This document shows, one piece after another, positions 17,608 through 26,648 of a DNA stretch of 64,000 nucleotides. Origin of the DNA: Pectobacterium betavasculorum. GTDB lineage: Bacteria; Pseudomonadota; Gammaproteobacteria; Enterobacterales; Enterobacteriaceae. Below the pieces are notes generated by a model that saw only the letters and a list, made by a program, of their open reading frames with translations, had not been told where the DNA came from and searched no databases. The translations under genes and the position numbers were made by a program. The stretch lies in contig NZ_JQHM01000014.1 in the NCBI RefSeq assembly GCF_000749845.1, positions 18,520-82,519 of the forward strand. The letters are read 5' to 3'. The number at the start of each line of letters is the position of its first letter. Positions within the stretch are counted from its first letter, which is position 1.

Positions 17608-18619
17608 TACGTCAGTTGTATCCTATTTTGATTTGACGCCCGTTGAGCAGGCCGAGCTATTGAATGGTCTGGCTCCGGGACTGGGGCGTCGCGCTGAAAT
17701 TCTGGAAAAAGACATCTGGTTGTGTCAGATACTGGGCGTACTCTTTGCGTTACCCTGCTGCAAGCCGATGGCCTTCAAAGGAGGGACGTCTCTGTCGAAG
17801 GTGTATCAGGCTATCGAGCGTTTCTCCGAAGATATTGATGTCACCATTGATTATCAAAGCCTGGTGTCGGATGTGCCCGAGCTGGCTACCCTTTCCGGGA
17901 GCAAGCGTCGCAGACTGTCTGACACACTCAGGGGGGCTTTGGCTGCGCATGTCACCGGGGAACTGGTACCGGCACTACGTGAGGCGTTGCGACAGACTCT
18001 TCCAAATCACGAAATCACGATTGAAATCAGTGATAATGCAGAAGAGCTCAGGCTCTATTACCCCAGTGCAGTGGAGAACACCGATCCCTATTTGCGGCCC
18101 AGTGTGTTGATCGAGTTCGGCGGCAGAAATGCGACCTTTCCCCGGGATGTGCTGACCATCGTGCCGGACATTGCCGCCTATGTGCCGGGCTTGGTATTTC
18201 CAACGGCGCAAGTTGCCGTACTGTCGCCGATGCGTACCTTTTGGGAGAAGGCCACGCTCATTCATGTTGAATGCAACCGCCCGGGACTGCGTGGCAGTGC
18301 TGAACGGTTGTCGCGGCATTGGTACGATCTGGCGCAGCTTGCTGACCATGATATCGGTCGTAAGGCTTTGGATGATATCCCGCTGTTGCGGGATGTGCTG
18401 AACATCAAAGAAACCTTCTTTCGCAGCAGTTTCAGCCATTACGATCGCTGTCTGACAGGAGAACTGAGGCTGATCCCAGATGTGGCGCTGCTTGATGCGT
18501 TGAGACAGGATTATCAGGCGATGCTGAACGCCCAGATGTTCTATGGTGAGATCCTGTCGTTTGATGACATTGTTGAACGGTTGACCCGCCTGGAGCGGCA
18601 GATCAATCAGCTCCGCTGA
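17600..18619 (+). CDS. abiEii: AbiEii-type nucleotidyltransferase toxin
   Basis: The ATG at 17600 has GAGGA 7 bases upstream. The nucleotidyltransferase motif KGGTSLSK...ERFSEDIDV matches the AbiEii/AbiGii family (GGTxLS and SxDIDL); further conserved points are ILEKDIW, MRTFWEKATL and RHWYDLAQL. AbiE causes abortive infection and can stabilise the element. The pair is the only plus-strand unit between the DsbA-like gene and VirB4, so it was probably inserted into the transfer operon. It ends 1 base before the VirB4 stop on the other strand. Confidence 0.9.
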   Translation: MSDTSVVSYFDLTPVEQAELLNGLAPGLGRRAEILEKDIWLCQILGVLFALPCCKPMAFKGGTSLSKVYQAIERFSEDIDVTIDYQSLVSDVPELATLSGSKRRRLSDTLRGALAAHVTGELVPALREALRQTLPNHEITIEISDNAEELRLYYPSAVENTDPYLRPSVLIEFGGRNATFPRDVLTIVPDIAAYVPGLVFPTAQVAVLSPMRTFWEKATLIHVECNRPGLRGSAERLSRHWYDLAQLADHDIGRKALDDIPLLRDVLNIKETFFRSSFSHYDRCLTGELRLIPDVALLDALRQDYQAMLNAQMFYGEILSFDDIVERLTRLERQINQLR

Positions 18620-21469
18620 TTACCTTTGCACCATGGGCGTGATACCACGCGCATGATCAATCATTTCGGCCACTTTGAACGCGGCATCCAACTCTCCAAT
18701 CCCGAACTGCTGCATCAGTTGGTAGCGTTCGGCTTTTTCCTCGGGCTCGGTCTGCGCAAGGGCGAGATAGAGACTGGGCGGTACGGCACGGAAGAGCACT
18801 TCCAGGCTCTTGGAGAGGATGACACCTTCGGTGAATTTGCCGGATTCTTTCCGTGCGGACAGCATCAGCGCTTTCTGCGCGGGTGTCAGTTCCCTGAATC
18901 GTGCGATTTTCTCGACTTCGTCGGGCGGCATCGACAGGCAAATCCACCACTCGATCATGTTGAGCATCGGTTCTGCGGCCTTTGGCAGGTCGTCGATGTT
19001 CTGCGTTGCGAGCCAGAACCATGCCCCAAGTTTGCGCCACATTTTCGTGACCTTCACGACGTAGGGCGAGAGCAAGGGGTTTTTGGTGATGATATGGCCT
19101 TCGTCCGTCACGTTGAGGATAGGGCGGCCCAGGAACTGGTCGCGCTCGGCGATGTTGTTGACGGTATTGATCAGCGAGATATAGGCGATCGACAGTTGTG
19201 CGTTGTAGCCTTCGCGTGCATAGGTTGCCAGGTCGACCAGGGTGATGTCGGCCTCGGGCCAGGGGGTGCCGTCGCGGTCGAACATTTCACCATCGCTGCC
19301 CTGGCAGAACATATCCATGGCGTCGGCCATCTCCAGCAAACGGGCACGCCGGATTTCTGGCAATGTGGTGTCATGACCCCGTTCACGTAGCGCATCGCGC
19401 ACATCGCGGGTCAGCACGGTACGGTTGGCAGCGACGCAGCGCTGAGCGGCGTCCAGAATGCATTGGCGGATCAACGAGCGATCGGCGCGGGTCATGCGGG
19501 CTTCTTCCTTGTCTTCACCCCCCGTGATCATCAGGCGTGCCGTGATCTCCAGTTCGCCCAGCATATCGCGTTGTTCGTCGGCCTCGGCCTCCTTGCGCTG
19601 TGGCTCGTCATCGAGTTCATCGGCATCGAGTGTTTGTACATCACTGGGGGTTTCGATGAGTCTGCGGGCATCGGCGAACGGTGCGAGACTGACGCCCGCA
19701 CCCGGAGCGAGCTTGACACGGTTGACAGTCAGCCCTAAACGCCGGGCGAACTCGCAGAACAGTCCGAAGGAATTGCCAGCCTCCACAATGAAGATCCGTG
19801 GACGATAGATGGCTGTGACCTGATTGAGCAGGTTGTTGAGGGTGGCGCTCTTGCCCGATCCGGTAGGGCCGAACAGGAAAAGGTGCGCGTTCATCTGCCG
19901 ATCCAGGCGGTTGAAGGGGTCGAACGTGATCAGGCCTCCACCGCGATTGAATACAGTGATCCCCGGGTGACCTGTACCCCGGCTACGTCCCCAAGTCGGT
20001 GAGAGGTTGGCCACATGCTGGGCGAACATCAGTTGTGTGTACCACTGTTTGCGGTCCTGTGCCGGGTTGTACATACACGGTAGCCAGCGCAGATAGGTGT
20101 TGAGCGGTGCGACTTCGTCCTCTTCGCGTACTGGCTGCAGGCCTGCGCCCAGCATCACGTTGGCCAGTTGCAGTCCCCGGCTGTCGAGTTCTTCTTCATC
20201 CCTGCCACGCAGATAAAAGGCCAGACTGGCACGGTATAGTTTGTGGGCGCTGCCGATCAGTGAGCGCGCCTCTTGCACATCAGCCAGGGTTTGTTCGGAG
20301 GCCAGCGTTTCGCCAACAGCTTTCTTTGCCAGATGATTCAGGTGTGCTTCGAGTACGTCCTGTGGTGTGGCAACCAGTGTCAGGCACATCATCGTGTCTT
20401 CCGGCATCTGGTCGAACAAGGTGTTGATGGCGTCGCCTTTGCGATTCTCGCCTGTCATATGACCCACACTGGGCGGTGTGCGCAGGCGGTCGGTCGTCAT
20501 CACCCGATGCGGCATGCCGTCAAAGTGCCACTCGCCCCGGGCCGTATCTGAACGTGGCTGGCCGAAGAACAGTCTCTGGCTGAAATCGCACCCGGAGGCC
20601 AGCTCGATTTCGTTGACGTCGTGGGTGTCTGGGTAGGCGGTCAACTGGTAGAAGCGTTCGCGGTCTTCGGCGCTGGGGCCCAACAGCGTGGGATGTGGGT
20701 TGAACCAGCGCAGCAGCCAGTTGTGGATGTGCGATGCATCCAGACGCTGTGCGCGGATACCTGCGTTGGCCAGACCACCGCTCAGGCGATCACAGACCAC
20801 GTTCAAAGCCTGTTCGGGCATCAGACCACGTCGCGTCGTGCTGCCTGCGGTGCGGCGATAGACGACCATGCGTACCCGTCGCGTTTGCCCTCGCCAGGGC
20901 AGACGCGTGACCGTCGTATCCTCGAACAGGCCTCCCGGCTTTGCTACTGCGCGCAGGTGATGGGCCATCGAATGCAGATAGAATTCGGTAAAGCGTGAAC
21001 TCTGTGCACGTGGCTGGATGTAGCCCTTGAGGGTCTGCAGGTACTGATCAAAGTTGGTCTCGTCCTGAGCGTAGAGTTGCAGTACCCAGGGATTGTCGTC
21101 GAGCTCGTCGAAGCTGTCCTGCAGCGCGTTTTCCAGCGCATCCCGTGCCTGGGCCAGCCAGACCGGCTCACGGCCTTCTGTACCCAGCGGGGTCAGTTCA
21201 AAGAAGGCGGCGACTGAGACACCATCTTCCAGCAGCATACTTTGTGATTCGGGCAAATATTCAACCCAGGGCAGCAACGCGACAAACGACGGGGCTACCT
21301 CGTACAAGGCCTGCTCATCGGCCTGGGTGGCGGGACGGCTCACCCTTACGCTGGGACCGGGTCCGGGAATGCCTGCTTGCTGTAGTGTATCAATGTGACG
21401 CTGCCAGCCGTCCGGCTGTTCGCCTTTGGTCGGCACAGTGGGTTTGCGCCAGGGAAGCGACCAGACCAT
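18620..21469 (-). CDS. VirB4/TraC-type conjugative ATPase, PFL_4706 family (TIGR03744)
   Basis: 949 residues, usual length for this ICE family. Walker A FGPTGSGKS at about residue 532. The later conserved part includes DITLVDLATYA, NVTDEGHIITKNPL (Walker B region) and FWLATQNIDDLP. It energises assembly of the secretion channel at the inner membrane. Its ATG overlaps the lipoprotein stop (ATGA), so the genes are translationally coupled. Confidence 0.95.
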   Translation of the reverse strand: MVWSLPWRKPTVPTKGEQPDGWQRHIDTLQQAGIPGPGPSVRVSRPATQADEQALYEVAPSFVALLPWVEYLPESQSMLLEDGVSVAAFFELTPLGTEGREPVWLAQARDALENALQDSFDELDDNPWVLQLYAQDETNFDQYLQTLKGYIQPRAQSSRFTEFYLHSMAHHLRAVAKPGGLFEDTTVTRLPWRGQTRRVRMVVYRRTAGSTTRRGLMPEQALNVVCDRLSGGLANAGIRAQRLDASHIHNWLLRWFNPHPTLLGPSAEDRERFYQLTAYPDTHDVNEIELASGCDFSQRLFFGQPRSDTARGEWHFDGMPHRVMTTDRLRTPPSVGHMTGENRKGDAINTLFDQMPEDTMMCLTLVATPQDVLEAHLNHLAKKAVGETLASEQTLADVQEARSLIGSAHKLYRASLAFYLRGRDEEELDSRGLQLANVMLGAGLQPVREEDEVAPLNTYLRWLPCMYNPAQDRKQWYTQLMFAQHVANLSPTWGRSRGTGHPGITVFNRGGGLITFDPFNRLDRQMNAHLFLFGPTGSGKSATLNNLLNQVTAIYRPRIFIVEAGNSFGLFCEFARRLGLTVNRVKLAPGAGVSLAPFADARRLIETPSDVQTLDADELDDEPQRKEAEADEQRDMLGELEITARLMITGGEDKEEARMTRADRSLIRQCILDAAQRCVAANRTVLTRDVRDALRERGHDTTLPEIRRARLLEMADAMDMFCQGSDGEMFDRDGTPWPEADITLVDLATYAREGYNAQLSIAYISLINTVNNIAERDQFLGRPILNVTDEGHIITKNPLLSPYVVKVTKMWRKLGAWFWLATQNIDDLPKAAEPMLNMIEWWICLSMPPDEVEKIARFRELTPAQKALMLSARKESGKFTEGVILSKSLEVLFRAVPPSLYLALAQTEPEEKAERYQLMQQFGIGELDAAFKVAEMIDHARGITPMVQR

Positions 21470-21906
21470 CAGTAATCCTCCGTACGTTCGCTCGGCATCG
21501 CGTATTGCACACGCTGGTAGAGGGGGAAAATGGTGGTGTAACCGGGTACAGGAATCGGGTCTGTCCCCGCCAGATGCGGGAACACATACATCAGCAGGTC
21601 GGGGTTGGGTAGTCGCTGAAACTGGCTGCGTACTTCATTGGCGGCGGTACGCGTGTAGTGTGCCTGTTCTGCAGGAGCAGCTTGCCCATCCGCATGGCTG
21701 AGTGGACGGCGCAAGCTCTGACGGGCATCGAGCAGTTGGCGATAGGCCATCTGTCCCACTCGACCCCCATTGCCACTCTCTTGCTGCCAGATGTCCTGCA
21801 TGGTTCGACCCCCATGGGGTAACAAGTCTTCCTTGCTCGTGGCGCAGCCGGTCAATACGGTCACGGATAGCATGATTGCCAGCGGTTTAGTCCAGTTCGA
21901 GCGCAT
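21469..21906 (-). CDS. Conjugative transfer lipoprotein, TIGR03751 family
   Basis: I choose the start at 21906 (MRSNWTKPLAIMLSVTVLTGC), which gives a compact signal peptide with lipobox LTGC. A longer frame begins at 21957. The mature part has HGGRTMQDIWQQESG and a C-terminal LPNPDLLMYVFPHLAG. It sits in the outer or inner membrane next to the VirB4 gene, as in related ICEs, where it may play a VirB7-like role (inference). Overlaps the PFL_4705 3' end by 20 bases. Confidence 0.85.
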   Translation of the reverse strand: MRSNWTKPLAIMLSVTVLTGCATSKEDLLPHGGRTMQDIWQQESGNGGRVGQMAYRQLLDARQSLRRPLSHADGQAAPAEQAHYTRTAANEVRSQFQRLPNPDLLMYVFPHLAGTDPIPVPGYTTIFPLYQRVQYAMPSERTEDY

Positions 21907-23293
21907 GGCTTTCTCCAGTACGATGGTCGACCTTGCGGCCTTCGGTGTCGTAGTCAATAGCGAGCGGTTTTTCGAGGTGAACGGCGACGTGTGCGCCGGG
22001 CTTCACATAGACTGCTGCGAAGGCCTGGCCATAGAGTTTGTTGACCCAGTCCGACATGTCACGTACGCCGCCGGCAAGAATGCGGCCTACAGCCTCGTTG
22101 CTGCTGATGCCCACGGTGCCGAGGGAGCCGTCGGCACCGGCGTAGGACATCTGACCGCTGTCCGAATCGATGAGGGATGCCGCGCCTGCGCCTGCTGCGG
22201 TGATCAAAGCCTGTGTACCGAGATACTGCTGGGCATTGCTGCGGCGCTCGCCGGACACGCACGGGATACCGTAGGGATCACTGATCCACCCGAGACCGTT
22301 CTGGTCATTGCTTTGCTGATTACTGCGCTCGCTGTCTTCCGGAATGGTGCGGATGGTGCCGTCGTGGAAAACGAAGGTGATTGAGCGTACCTGTCCCCTG
22401 ACGCATGAGAGCGTCCAGTCGCCGGACGCGGTGCCACTGAACACAGCGCCAGCCACATCAGGGATATCGATGCCGTTGGCCGTCAGGTTGTCGGGGCCGA
22501 CCAAGACTTTGAAAGGGTAGGGGTCATTGACGGTGCCATCGATCGGTACGCGGCCAATCAAGGCTGTCATCGCGACTGAACCCATCAGTGTTGAATTGGT
22601 GGGGACGGTGTAAACGGCCCTGGCGGGGTTGGCTCTGGCCGCGTTTGTGCTGGTACTGGTGACGCTTTCGACCGTGGTGTCCAGTGTCTTCTGGGCGGGC
22701 CCGAAACGTGTCGGAAAGTTCAGCGCAGCGTTGCCATGACGGCCATCAGTCTGTCTGGCATCGTCAGGCTCCACCCAGCGGATCGTGGTCTCGTCGCTGA
22801 ATCCTTCAGCATCCCCGTCTCGCAGGCCAAGGCCGACTGGCAGGTCACCGTGACCGGCGTTGCCGATACTGTCCAGCCGCCGTTGCAAATCTGCCAGCAG
22901 GCCTTCAGTCTGTTGGCGCTCGTTGTTGAGTTGCTCCTGGTCGCGGCGAAGGCTGGCCCGCTCGGATTCCAGTGTGGTACTGATACGCTGGTCAATGGCA
23001 CTTTCACGTTGACGCAGACGCTGGTTTTCTTCTCGTTGTGCCCGGTTGTCGGTGGTGGCGGTTTGTAGCTCAGTGCGTAATTGCCGAACCTGGGCCACCA
23101 GCGTCGCGACAGTATCGCGTGGCGTGTCTCCTTCGATGCCCAACGCCTTCATTTCCTCCGGGGTGAGCTGGCTGCCCGTCTCTGCCGTGGCAGAGGACTG
23201 TGTGCCGCCACCAGAGAACAGGCGGATGCCAACGAACAGGACCAGCAGTGCGACGGGGATCATCAGCCATTTCAACAGACCGTTACTGCGCAT
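21887..23293 (-). CDS. ICE conjugation protein, PFL_4705 family (TIGR03752, VirB10/TraB-like)
   Basis: The start at 23293 (MRSNGLLKWLMIPVALLVLFVG) overlaps the preceding gene by 11 bases. A single N-terminal membrane helix is followed by a coiled coil (~50-140: LRTELQTAT..., ASLRRDQEQLNNERQQTE), then a TraB/VirB10-like beta domain (VPTNSTLMGSVAMTALIGRVP, VYVKPGAHVAVHLEKPL). This is the channel scaffold that spans the envelope. The last residues overlap the lipoprotein start. Confidence 0.9.
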   Translation of the reverse strand: MRSNGLLKWLMIPVALLVLFVGIRLFSGGGTQSSATAETGSQLTPEEMKALGIEGDTPRDTVATLVAQVRQLRTELQTATTDNRAQREENQRLRQRESAIDQRISTTLESERASLRRDQEQLNNERQQTEGLLADLQRRLDSIGNAGHGDLPVGLGLRDGDAEGFSDETTIRWVEPDDARQTDGRHGNAALNFPTRFGPAQKTLDTTVESVTSTSTNAARANPARAVYTVPTNSTLMGSVAMTALIGRVPIDGTVNDPYPFKVLVGPDNLTANGIDIPDVAGAVFSGTASGDWTLSCVRGQVRSITFVFHDGTIRTIPEDSERSNQQSNDQNGLGWISDPYGIPCVSGERRSNAQQYLGTQALITAAGAGAASLIDSDSGQMSYAGADGSLGTVGISSNEAVGRILAGGVRDMSDWVNKLYGQAFAAVYVKPGAHVAVHLEKPLAIDYDTEGRKVDHRTGESHALELD

Positions 23294-24185
23294 GATGTAC
23301 CTCCGTTGTCGGGGGCGTGGTGGCAGGCAAGTGCATGGCAGGATCAAAGCGTTGGATGACGGGCAGTAGCGACTGCGGCAGTCCGTGCTTACGGGTAACC
23401 AGATACAGCACCGTGGTGTCTTCGGGGGAGCCGCGTGGGCCGAGCGTCGTATGCTGGAAAGTGGCGGTGAGGAAATCACCTTGCAGTGCGCGGGGATCGA
23501 GTTCAACCCAGCCATTGCCTGTATGTGTCAGTCGCACGGCAGTGACCCACTGATCTTCCAATCGCCATGAGGCCAGCGCTTTTGCCTGTACAGGCAGTGT
23601 CGGCAGCAGCGTATCCAGTGGCAGGTCGTGGCGCAGGCTGATGCGCATTATGCCGGGCACAGGCTCTAAGGTGCGTAATGGCGCGTACAGGCTTTGTGCG
23701 GCGTAACGTGTGAGTACCACGGCCACAGGTGTTTCACGTTGCGCCGGTCTGGCCTGGTCTGCCGTGGGGGCGGGGGTTGCGTTGTCTGGCGGCTGACCAT
23801 AGCGGGGTGGGGTGGCATTACCCTCAACGATGCGTATCGGCTCAAATGCAGGCTCGCCGTCTTTGGCAGGAGTGGCCGCAATGTCGAGCAGGATCAGCGC
23901 ACCGCTGTCGGCGTCCTGCAACTGCAATCGGGTGGGTTCGATAGGCTCGCTGGCACGCAGGTAGATGGCTCCACCTGCGCTCTGTACACGCAGACGGTCG
24001 CCGATGCTGGCCGGGACGCCGACACGGACATTGCGATCTACGAACACAATGCGTTCCTGCCCAACATAAAGTGGCACGGCAAGTGGCAGCCGCTCCCAGC
24101 GCAGGATTTCCACGGCATGGAGCGCAGGAGCCTGCACCAAGGCCATCAGCCCCAACCAGATGAGACAGAGACGACGATGTTTCAT
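23283..24185 (-). CDS. ICE conjugation protein, PFL_4704 family (TIGR03749, TraK/VirB9-like)
   Basis: 300 residues. Signal peptide (CLIWLGLMALVQAPALHA), then VEILRWERLPLAVPLYVGQERIVFVDRNVRVGVP, a secretin-like N-domain typical of TraK relatives. The C-terminal half has LDTLLPTLPVQAKALASW and HTTLGPRGSPEDTTVLYLV. It would form the outer-membrane part of the channel core with PFL_4705. Start overlaps the PFL_4703 stop by 4 bases. Confidence 0.88.
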   Translation of the reverse strand: MKHRRLCLIWLGLMALVQAPALHAVEILRWERLPLAVPLYVGQERIVFVDRNVRVGVPASIGDRLRVQSAGGAIYLRASEPIEPTRLQLQDADSGALILLDIAATPAKDGEPAFEPIRIVEGNATPPRYGQPPDNATPAPTADQARPAQRETPVAVVLTRYAAQSLYAPLRTLEPVPGIMRISLRHDLPLDTLLPTLPVQAKALASWRLEDQWVTAVRLTHTGNGWVELDPRALQGDFLTATFQHTTLGPRGSPEDTTVLYLVTRKHGLPQSLLPVIQRFDPAMHLPATTPPTTEVHHAQ

Positions 24186-24862
24186 GGGGTTTCTCCTTGT
24201 GTGCCCAGGCCGCCACGACTGGGGGCTTCCTGTGCCGAAGCTGCGATGCGCTGCGGGGCACCGTCATAGCAGTCCAGCATGAGGCCGAACGGGTTACGGG
24301 CTGGATCGATATCTGCACGTGTGACTTTCACGGGATAGCGCACCAGAGCGCGTTTGACCTGCTCCGGGCCGTGGTACTCGTCGGCACTGAGGTCGAGTGT
24401 GACGACCCAATCGCGGTCAGAGACCACGCGTACCCGTGCTGTAGGGTTATCGCCATAGCCGCGACCGGGAATTTCGTAGACGCCGCGTACACGTTGCCGC
24501 AGTTCGCCCGTGCTGCGGCGATAGTCGTAATCTGCCTGCAAAAAGGCACGGCATGCCGGGGTGAAATACGGTGATAACGCATGGAGGTTGCGCGTGTAGT
24601 CCTCTTCTCCGTTAGTCGGCCAGCGGTTGAGTTGCTGGAACACGTAGAAGGTGAAGGCGTAGACCGATTCGGGGGGCACTTCCCACCAGGCCCGTGAACT
24701 CCCCGAACGCAGATCAGGGGGGACATGGATCGTCAGATCGCGCGGTGCGCTCCACCAACCGGCACCCATGACCAGTGCCACCAGCAGTAAGGCGCTGGCA
24801 CCGATGCGAAGGGTCTTGATGTGCGCTTGTAGATGTGTGACTTCGTTCTTGAATCGGCTCAT
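24182..24862 (-). CDS. ICE conjugation protein, PFL_4703 family (TIGR03746, TraE/VirB8-like)
   Basis: 226 residues with one N-terminal membrane helix (IGASALLLVALVMGAGWW) and a periplasmic domain (YAFTFYVFQQLNRWP..., DWVVTLDLSADEYHG) of VirB8/TraE type. It likely nucleates the inner-membrane platform. Overlaps both neighbours by 4 bases. Confidence 0.88.
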   Translation of the reverse strand: MSRFKNEVTHLQAHIKTLRIGASALLLVALVMGAGWWSAPRDLTIHVPPDLRSGSSRAWWEVPPESVYAFTFYVFQQLNRWPTNGEEDYTRNLHALSPYFTPACRAFLQADYDYRRSTGELRQRVRGVYEIPGRGYGDNPTARVRVVSDRDWVVTLDLSADEYHGPEQVKRALVRYPVKVTRADIDPARNPFGLMLDCYDGAPQRIAASAQEAPSRGGLGTQGETP

Positions 24863-25257
24863 CGCGTTGTCCTTCTATTCGACCAGGAGCCTGAACGCGT
24901 GATCAGCAGGTGTCCGCCAACCCAGCCTGTGAGCAGCGGGTAGCGAGTCGTGATGTGCCATTGCAACTGACGGTACAGCCAGGTATCAGGCCGGCCGCGT
25001 TTCTGTCGTCGCAGGAAGCCGCCACCGATGAACACGCCGCAGGCGATGCCCAGCACAATGCAGGTCGGTGCCAGAGCGATGGTTGAAAGCAACCAGGACA
25101 GCGGCACGCCGATGATCAGCCCGGCGCTACCGGACAGGCCGCAGCATATCCACAGCTCATCAGCCGTCAGGCCGCGTACCACCACCGGATGTCGATTAAG
25201 CCGATGTGGCAGGAACGTGATGGTGCCGTCCGTACGGACATGTGGATGCTCTGACAT
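24859..25257 (-). CDS. Conjugative transfer region protein, TIGR03750 family (TraL-like)
   Basis: ATG at 25257 with GGGAG five bases upstream is preferred to the GTG at 25263. The protein has a short cytoplasmic head (TITFLPHRLNRHPVVVRGLTADEL), two membrane helices (CGLSGSAGLIIGVPLSW, APTCIVLGIACGVFIGG) and a basic tail. Size and topology fit TraL/VirB3-like channel components. Confidence 0.85.
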   Translation of the reverse strand: MSEHPHVRTDGTITFLPHRLNRHPVVVRGLTADELWICCGLSGSAGLIIGVPLSWLLSTIALAPTCIVLGIACGVFIGGGFLRRQKRGRPDTWLYRQLQWHITTRYPLLTGWVGGHLLITRSGSWSNRRTTR

Positions 25258-25269
25258 GCCCACTCCCTC

Positions 25270-25626
25270 TTACAAAATGCCGGTGGCTTCGGTGAGCAGC
25301 CAGATGCCGATCACCAGCAGCACCGCCCCGACGGCGACCGTCAGGCCGAATTGACCCCAGGTTTTCTTGCCGTTGTGGATTTCGGCGTAGGTGCCGTAGG
25401 CGTGATAGCACACGCCGATGAACATGCTGGCGACCACCAGTAGCGCTACCAGCAGCACGATGTCGTAGCCGTAATTGCGGATGGTTTCCATAATGCCGCC
25501 ACCTGTGCCCCGAGACGGGTTTTCCAGTTGCGGCAATCCCTGGGCGAACGACAGTGCAGGCAAGGTAAGACTCATGGCCAGTGCTGCATGTTGCGCGAGA
25601 CGAGCGGGATAGACGTGGTGTTTCAT
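25270..25626 (-). CDS. ICE membrane protein, PFL_4702 family (TIGR03745, pilin-like)
   Basis: The start at 25626 (MKHHVYPARLAQHAALAMSLTLPALSFAQ) gives a signal peptide. The mature part has two hydrophobic helices (DIVLLVALLVVASMFIGVCYHA and LTVAVGAVLLVIGIWLLT) around a short loop, the layout of TraA/VirB2-type pilins. It probably forms the conjugative pilus subunit (inference from topology and position). Confidence 0.85.
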   Translation of the reverse strand: MKHHVYPARLAQHAALAMSLTLPALSFAQGLPQLENPSRGTGGGIMETIRNYGYDIVLLVALLVVASMFIGVCYHAYGTYAEIHNGKKTWGQFGLTVAVGAVLLVIGIWLLTEATGIL

Positions 25627-25646
25627 ATGGGGTTGCCCCTTTCTGG

Positions 25647-25880
25647 TTACGAGAGCAGGAAAAACGTCAGCACCAGGTACATCGCGAGAAAGCGCACGAT
25701 GACACCGAGGAACTGACGCTGGTTGAGCTGGTTTTCGGCCCAACCGACGTAGGCGGTACGGATGGCCCATGCACCCCACAGCAGCAGCACCGCGAATACA
25801 ACACCGATGAAAACGGCGGACATGGCTGCAGGTGTGATGCCGCTATTGGCCTGGAAGGCGTTGATTTGTGCGGCAGTCAT
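25647..25880 (-). CDS. ICE protein, TIGR03758 family (DUF3262)
   Basis: 77 residues with two membrane helices (AVFIGVVFAVLLLWGAWAI, FLGVIVRFLAMYLVLTFFLL) joined by YVGWAENQLNQRQ. Size, sequence and position between RAQPRD and PFL_4702 match TIGR03758. Possibly a second pilin-like or platform protein. Start overlaps the RAQPRD stop. Confidence 0.87.
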   Translation of the reverse strand: MTAAQINAFQANSGITPAAMSAVFIGVVFAVLLLWGAWAIRTAYVGWAENQLNQRQFLGVIVRFLAMYLVLTFFLLS

Positions 25881-26257
25881 GGCTGGTCCTTCAGGAAGGT
25901 GTCGCTGTGTTTTGCTGTCGATTCCTGACTGTAGTTACCGTTCAGTTCGGCAAGATCGCGCGGCTGGGCGCGGGATGGCGTGAGATGAGCCTGGATACCG
26001 ATGCGTATGCGAGCAAGGTCATCGCGTAGTCTTGGGTAGTCGAAGTAATAGCGTTCGCCTGGCTCTGCGGGGATTCTGGATGCGCTCTGTACGACGAGGC
26101 GTTCCAGTGCGTCGAGTTGCCTTAGTGCCGCAGCAAGATCCTGGTTCTGCGCCGGTGTGTCGGCATAGACAGAGAACGAACTGCCGAGCATTAGGGCTGC
26201 GGAGAGAAAGATGGGCGCGTTGCGGCGTACAGCGCGAAGCTGGGCTGTGAGAACCAT
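25877..26257 (-). CDS. RAQPRD-family ICE protein (TIGR01690)
   Basis: Contains the family signature SRAQPRDLAELNGNY near the C-terminus. I choose ATG 26257 (MVLTAQLRAVRRNAPIFLS), which gives a signal peptide ending near SVYA; the frame is open to 26323. It is a small periplasmic protein of unknown role that opens the PFL_4702-4711 operon. An AT-rich insert separates it from PFL_4697. Confidence 0.88.
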   Translation of the reverse strand: MVLTAQLRAVRRNAPIFLSAALMLGSSFSVYADTPAQNQDLAAALRQLDALERLVVQSASRIPAEPGERYYFDYPRLRDDLARIRIGIQAHLTPSRAQPRDLAELNGNYSQESTAKHSDTFLKDQP

Positions 26258-26323
26258 AGCTCCATTCCTCGGTTTATTGAGTAATGGCGTTATGTTGGTG
26301 GAATGCGTGCAGCGGGACTGCAA

Positions 26324-26648
26324 ACAATAGGAACTACGCAGTTACCGGTTTTTTAAATTTTGTGGCCTATGTAGTAAAAAATTCAGATTTTATGTTTAAT
26401 ACTATTTTTGGAAAGTCATGGGGGGCGGCATGGGGAAGGCACAATATTGCCTGCGCTGACAAGCCAATTTAATGTGGGGCGGCTATTTTGAATGAGTTGT
26501 CGGAGGGTATATAATATTAATAAAAATGGATGGGCGGTACGAATTATTAATAAAGTTGTTCTTTGCATATCTCGGACTTTGAGAAAATGTCATCATCTCG
26601 ACAGGCGTTTTTGATTGCATTCACTTCGTTGTCTTGGGCAATAGGGGT
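26324..26648. other. AT-rich intergenic stretch, no gene seen
   Basis: About 325 bp of markedly AT-rich DNA between the RAQPRD gene and the 203-residue orphan. No open frame with a credible start, no RNA gene and no clear repeat. It presumably holds the promoter of the RAQPRD-to-TraG operon and the 3' end of the cargo insert. Confidence 0.5.
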
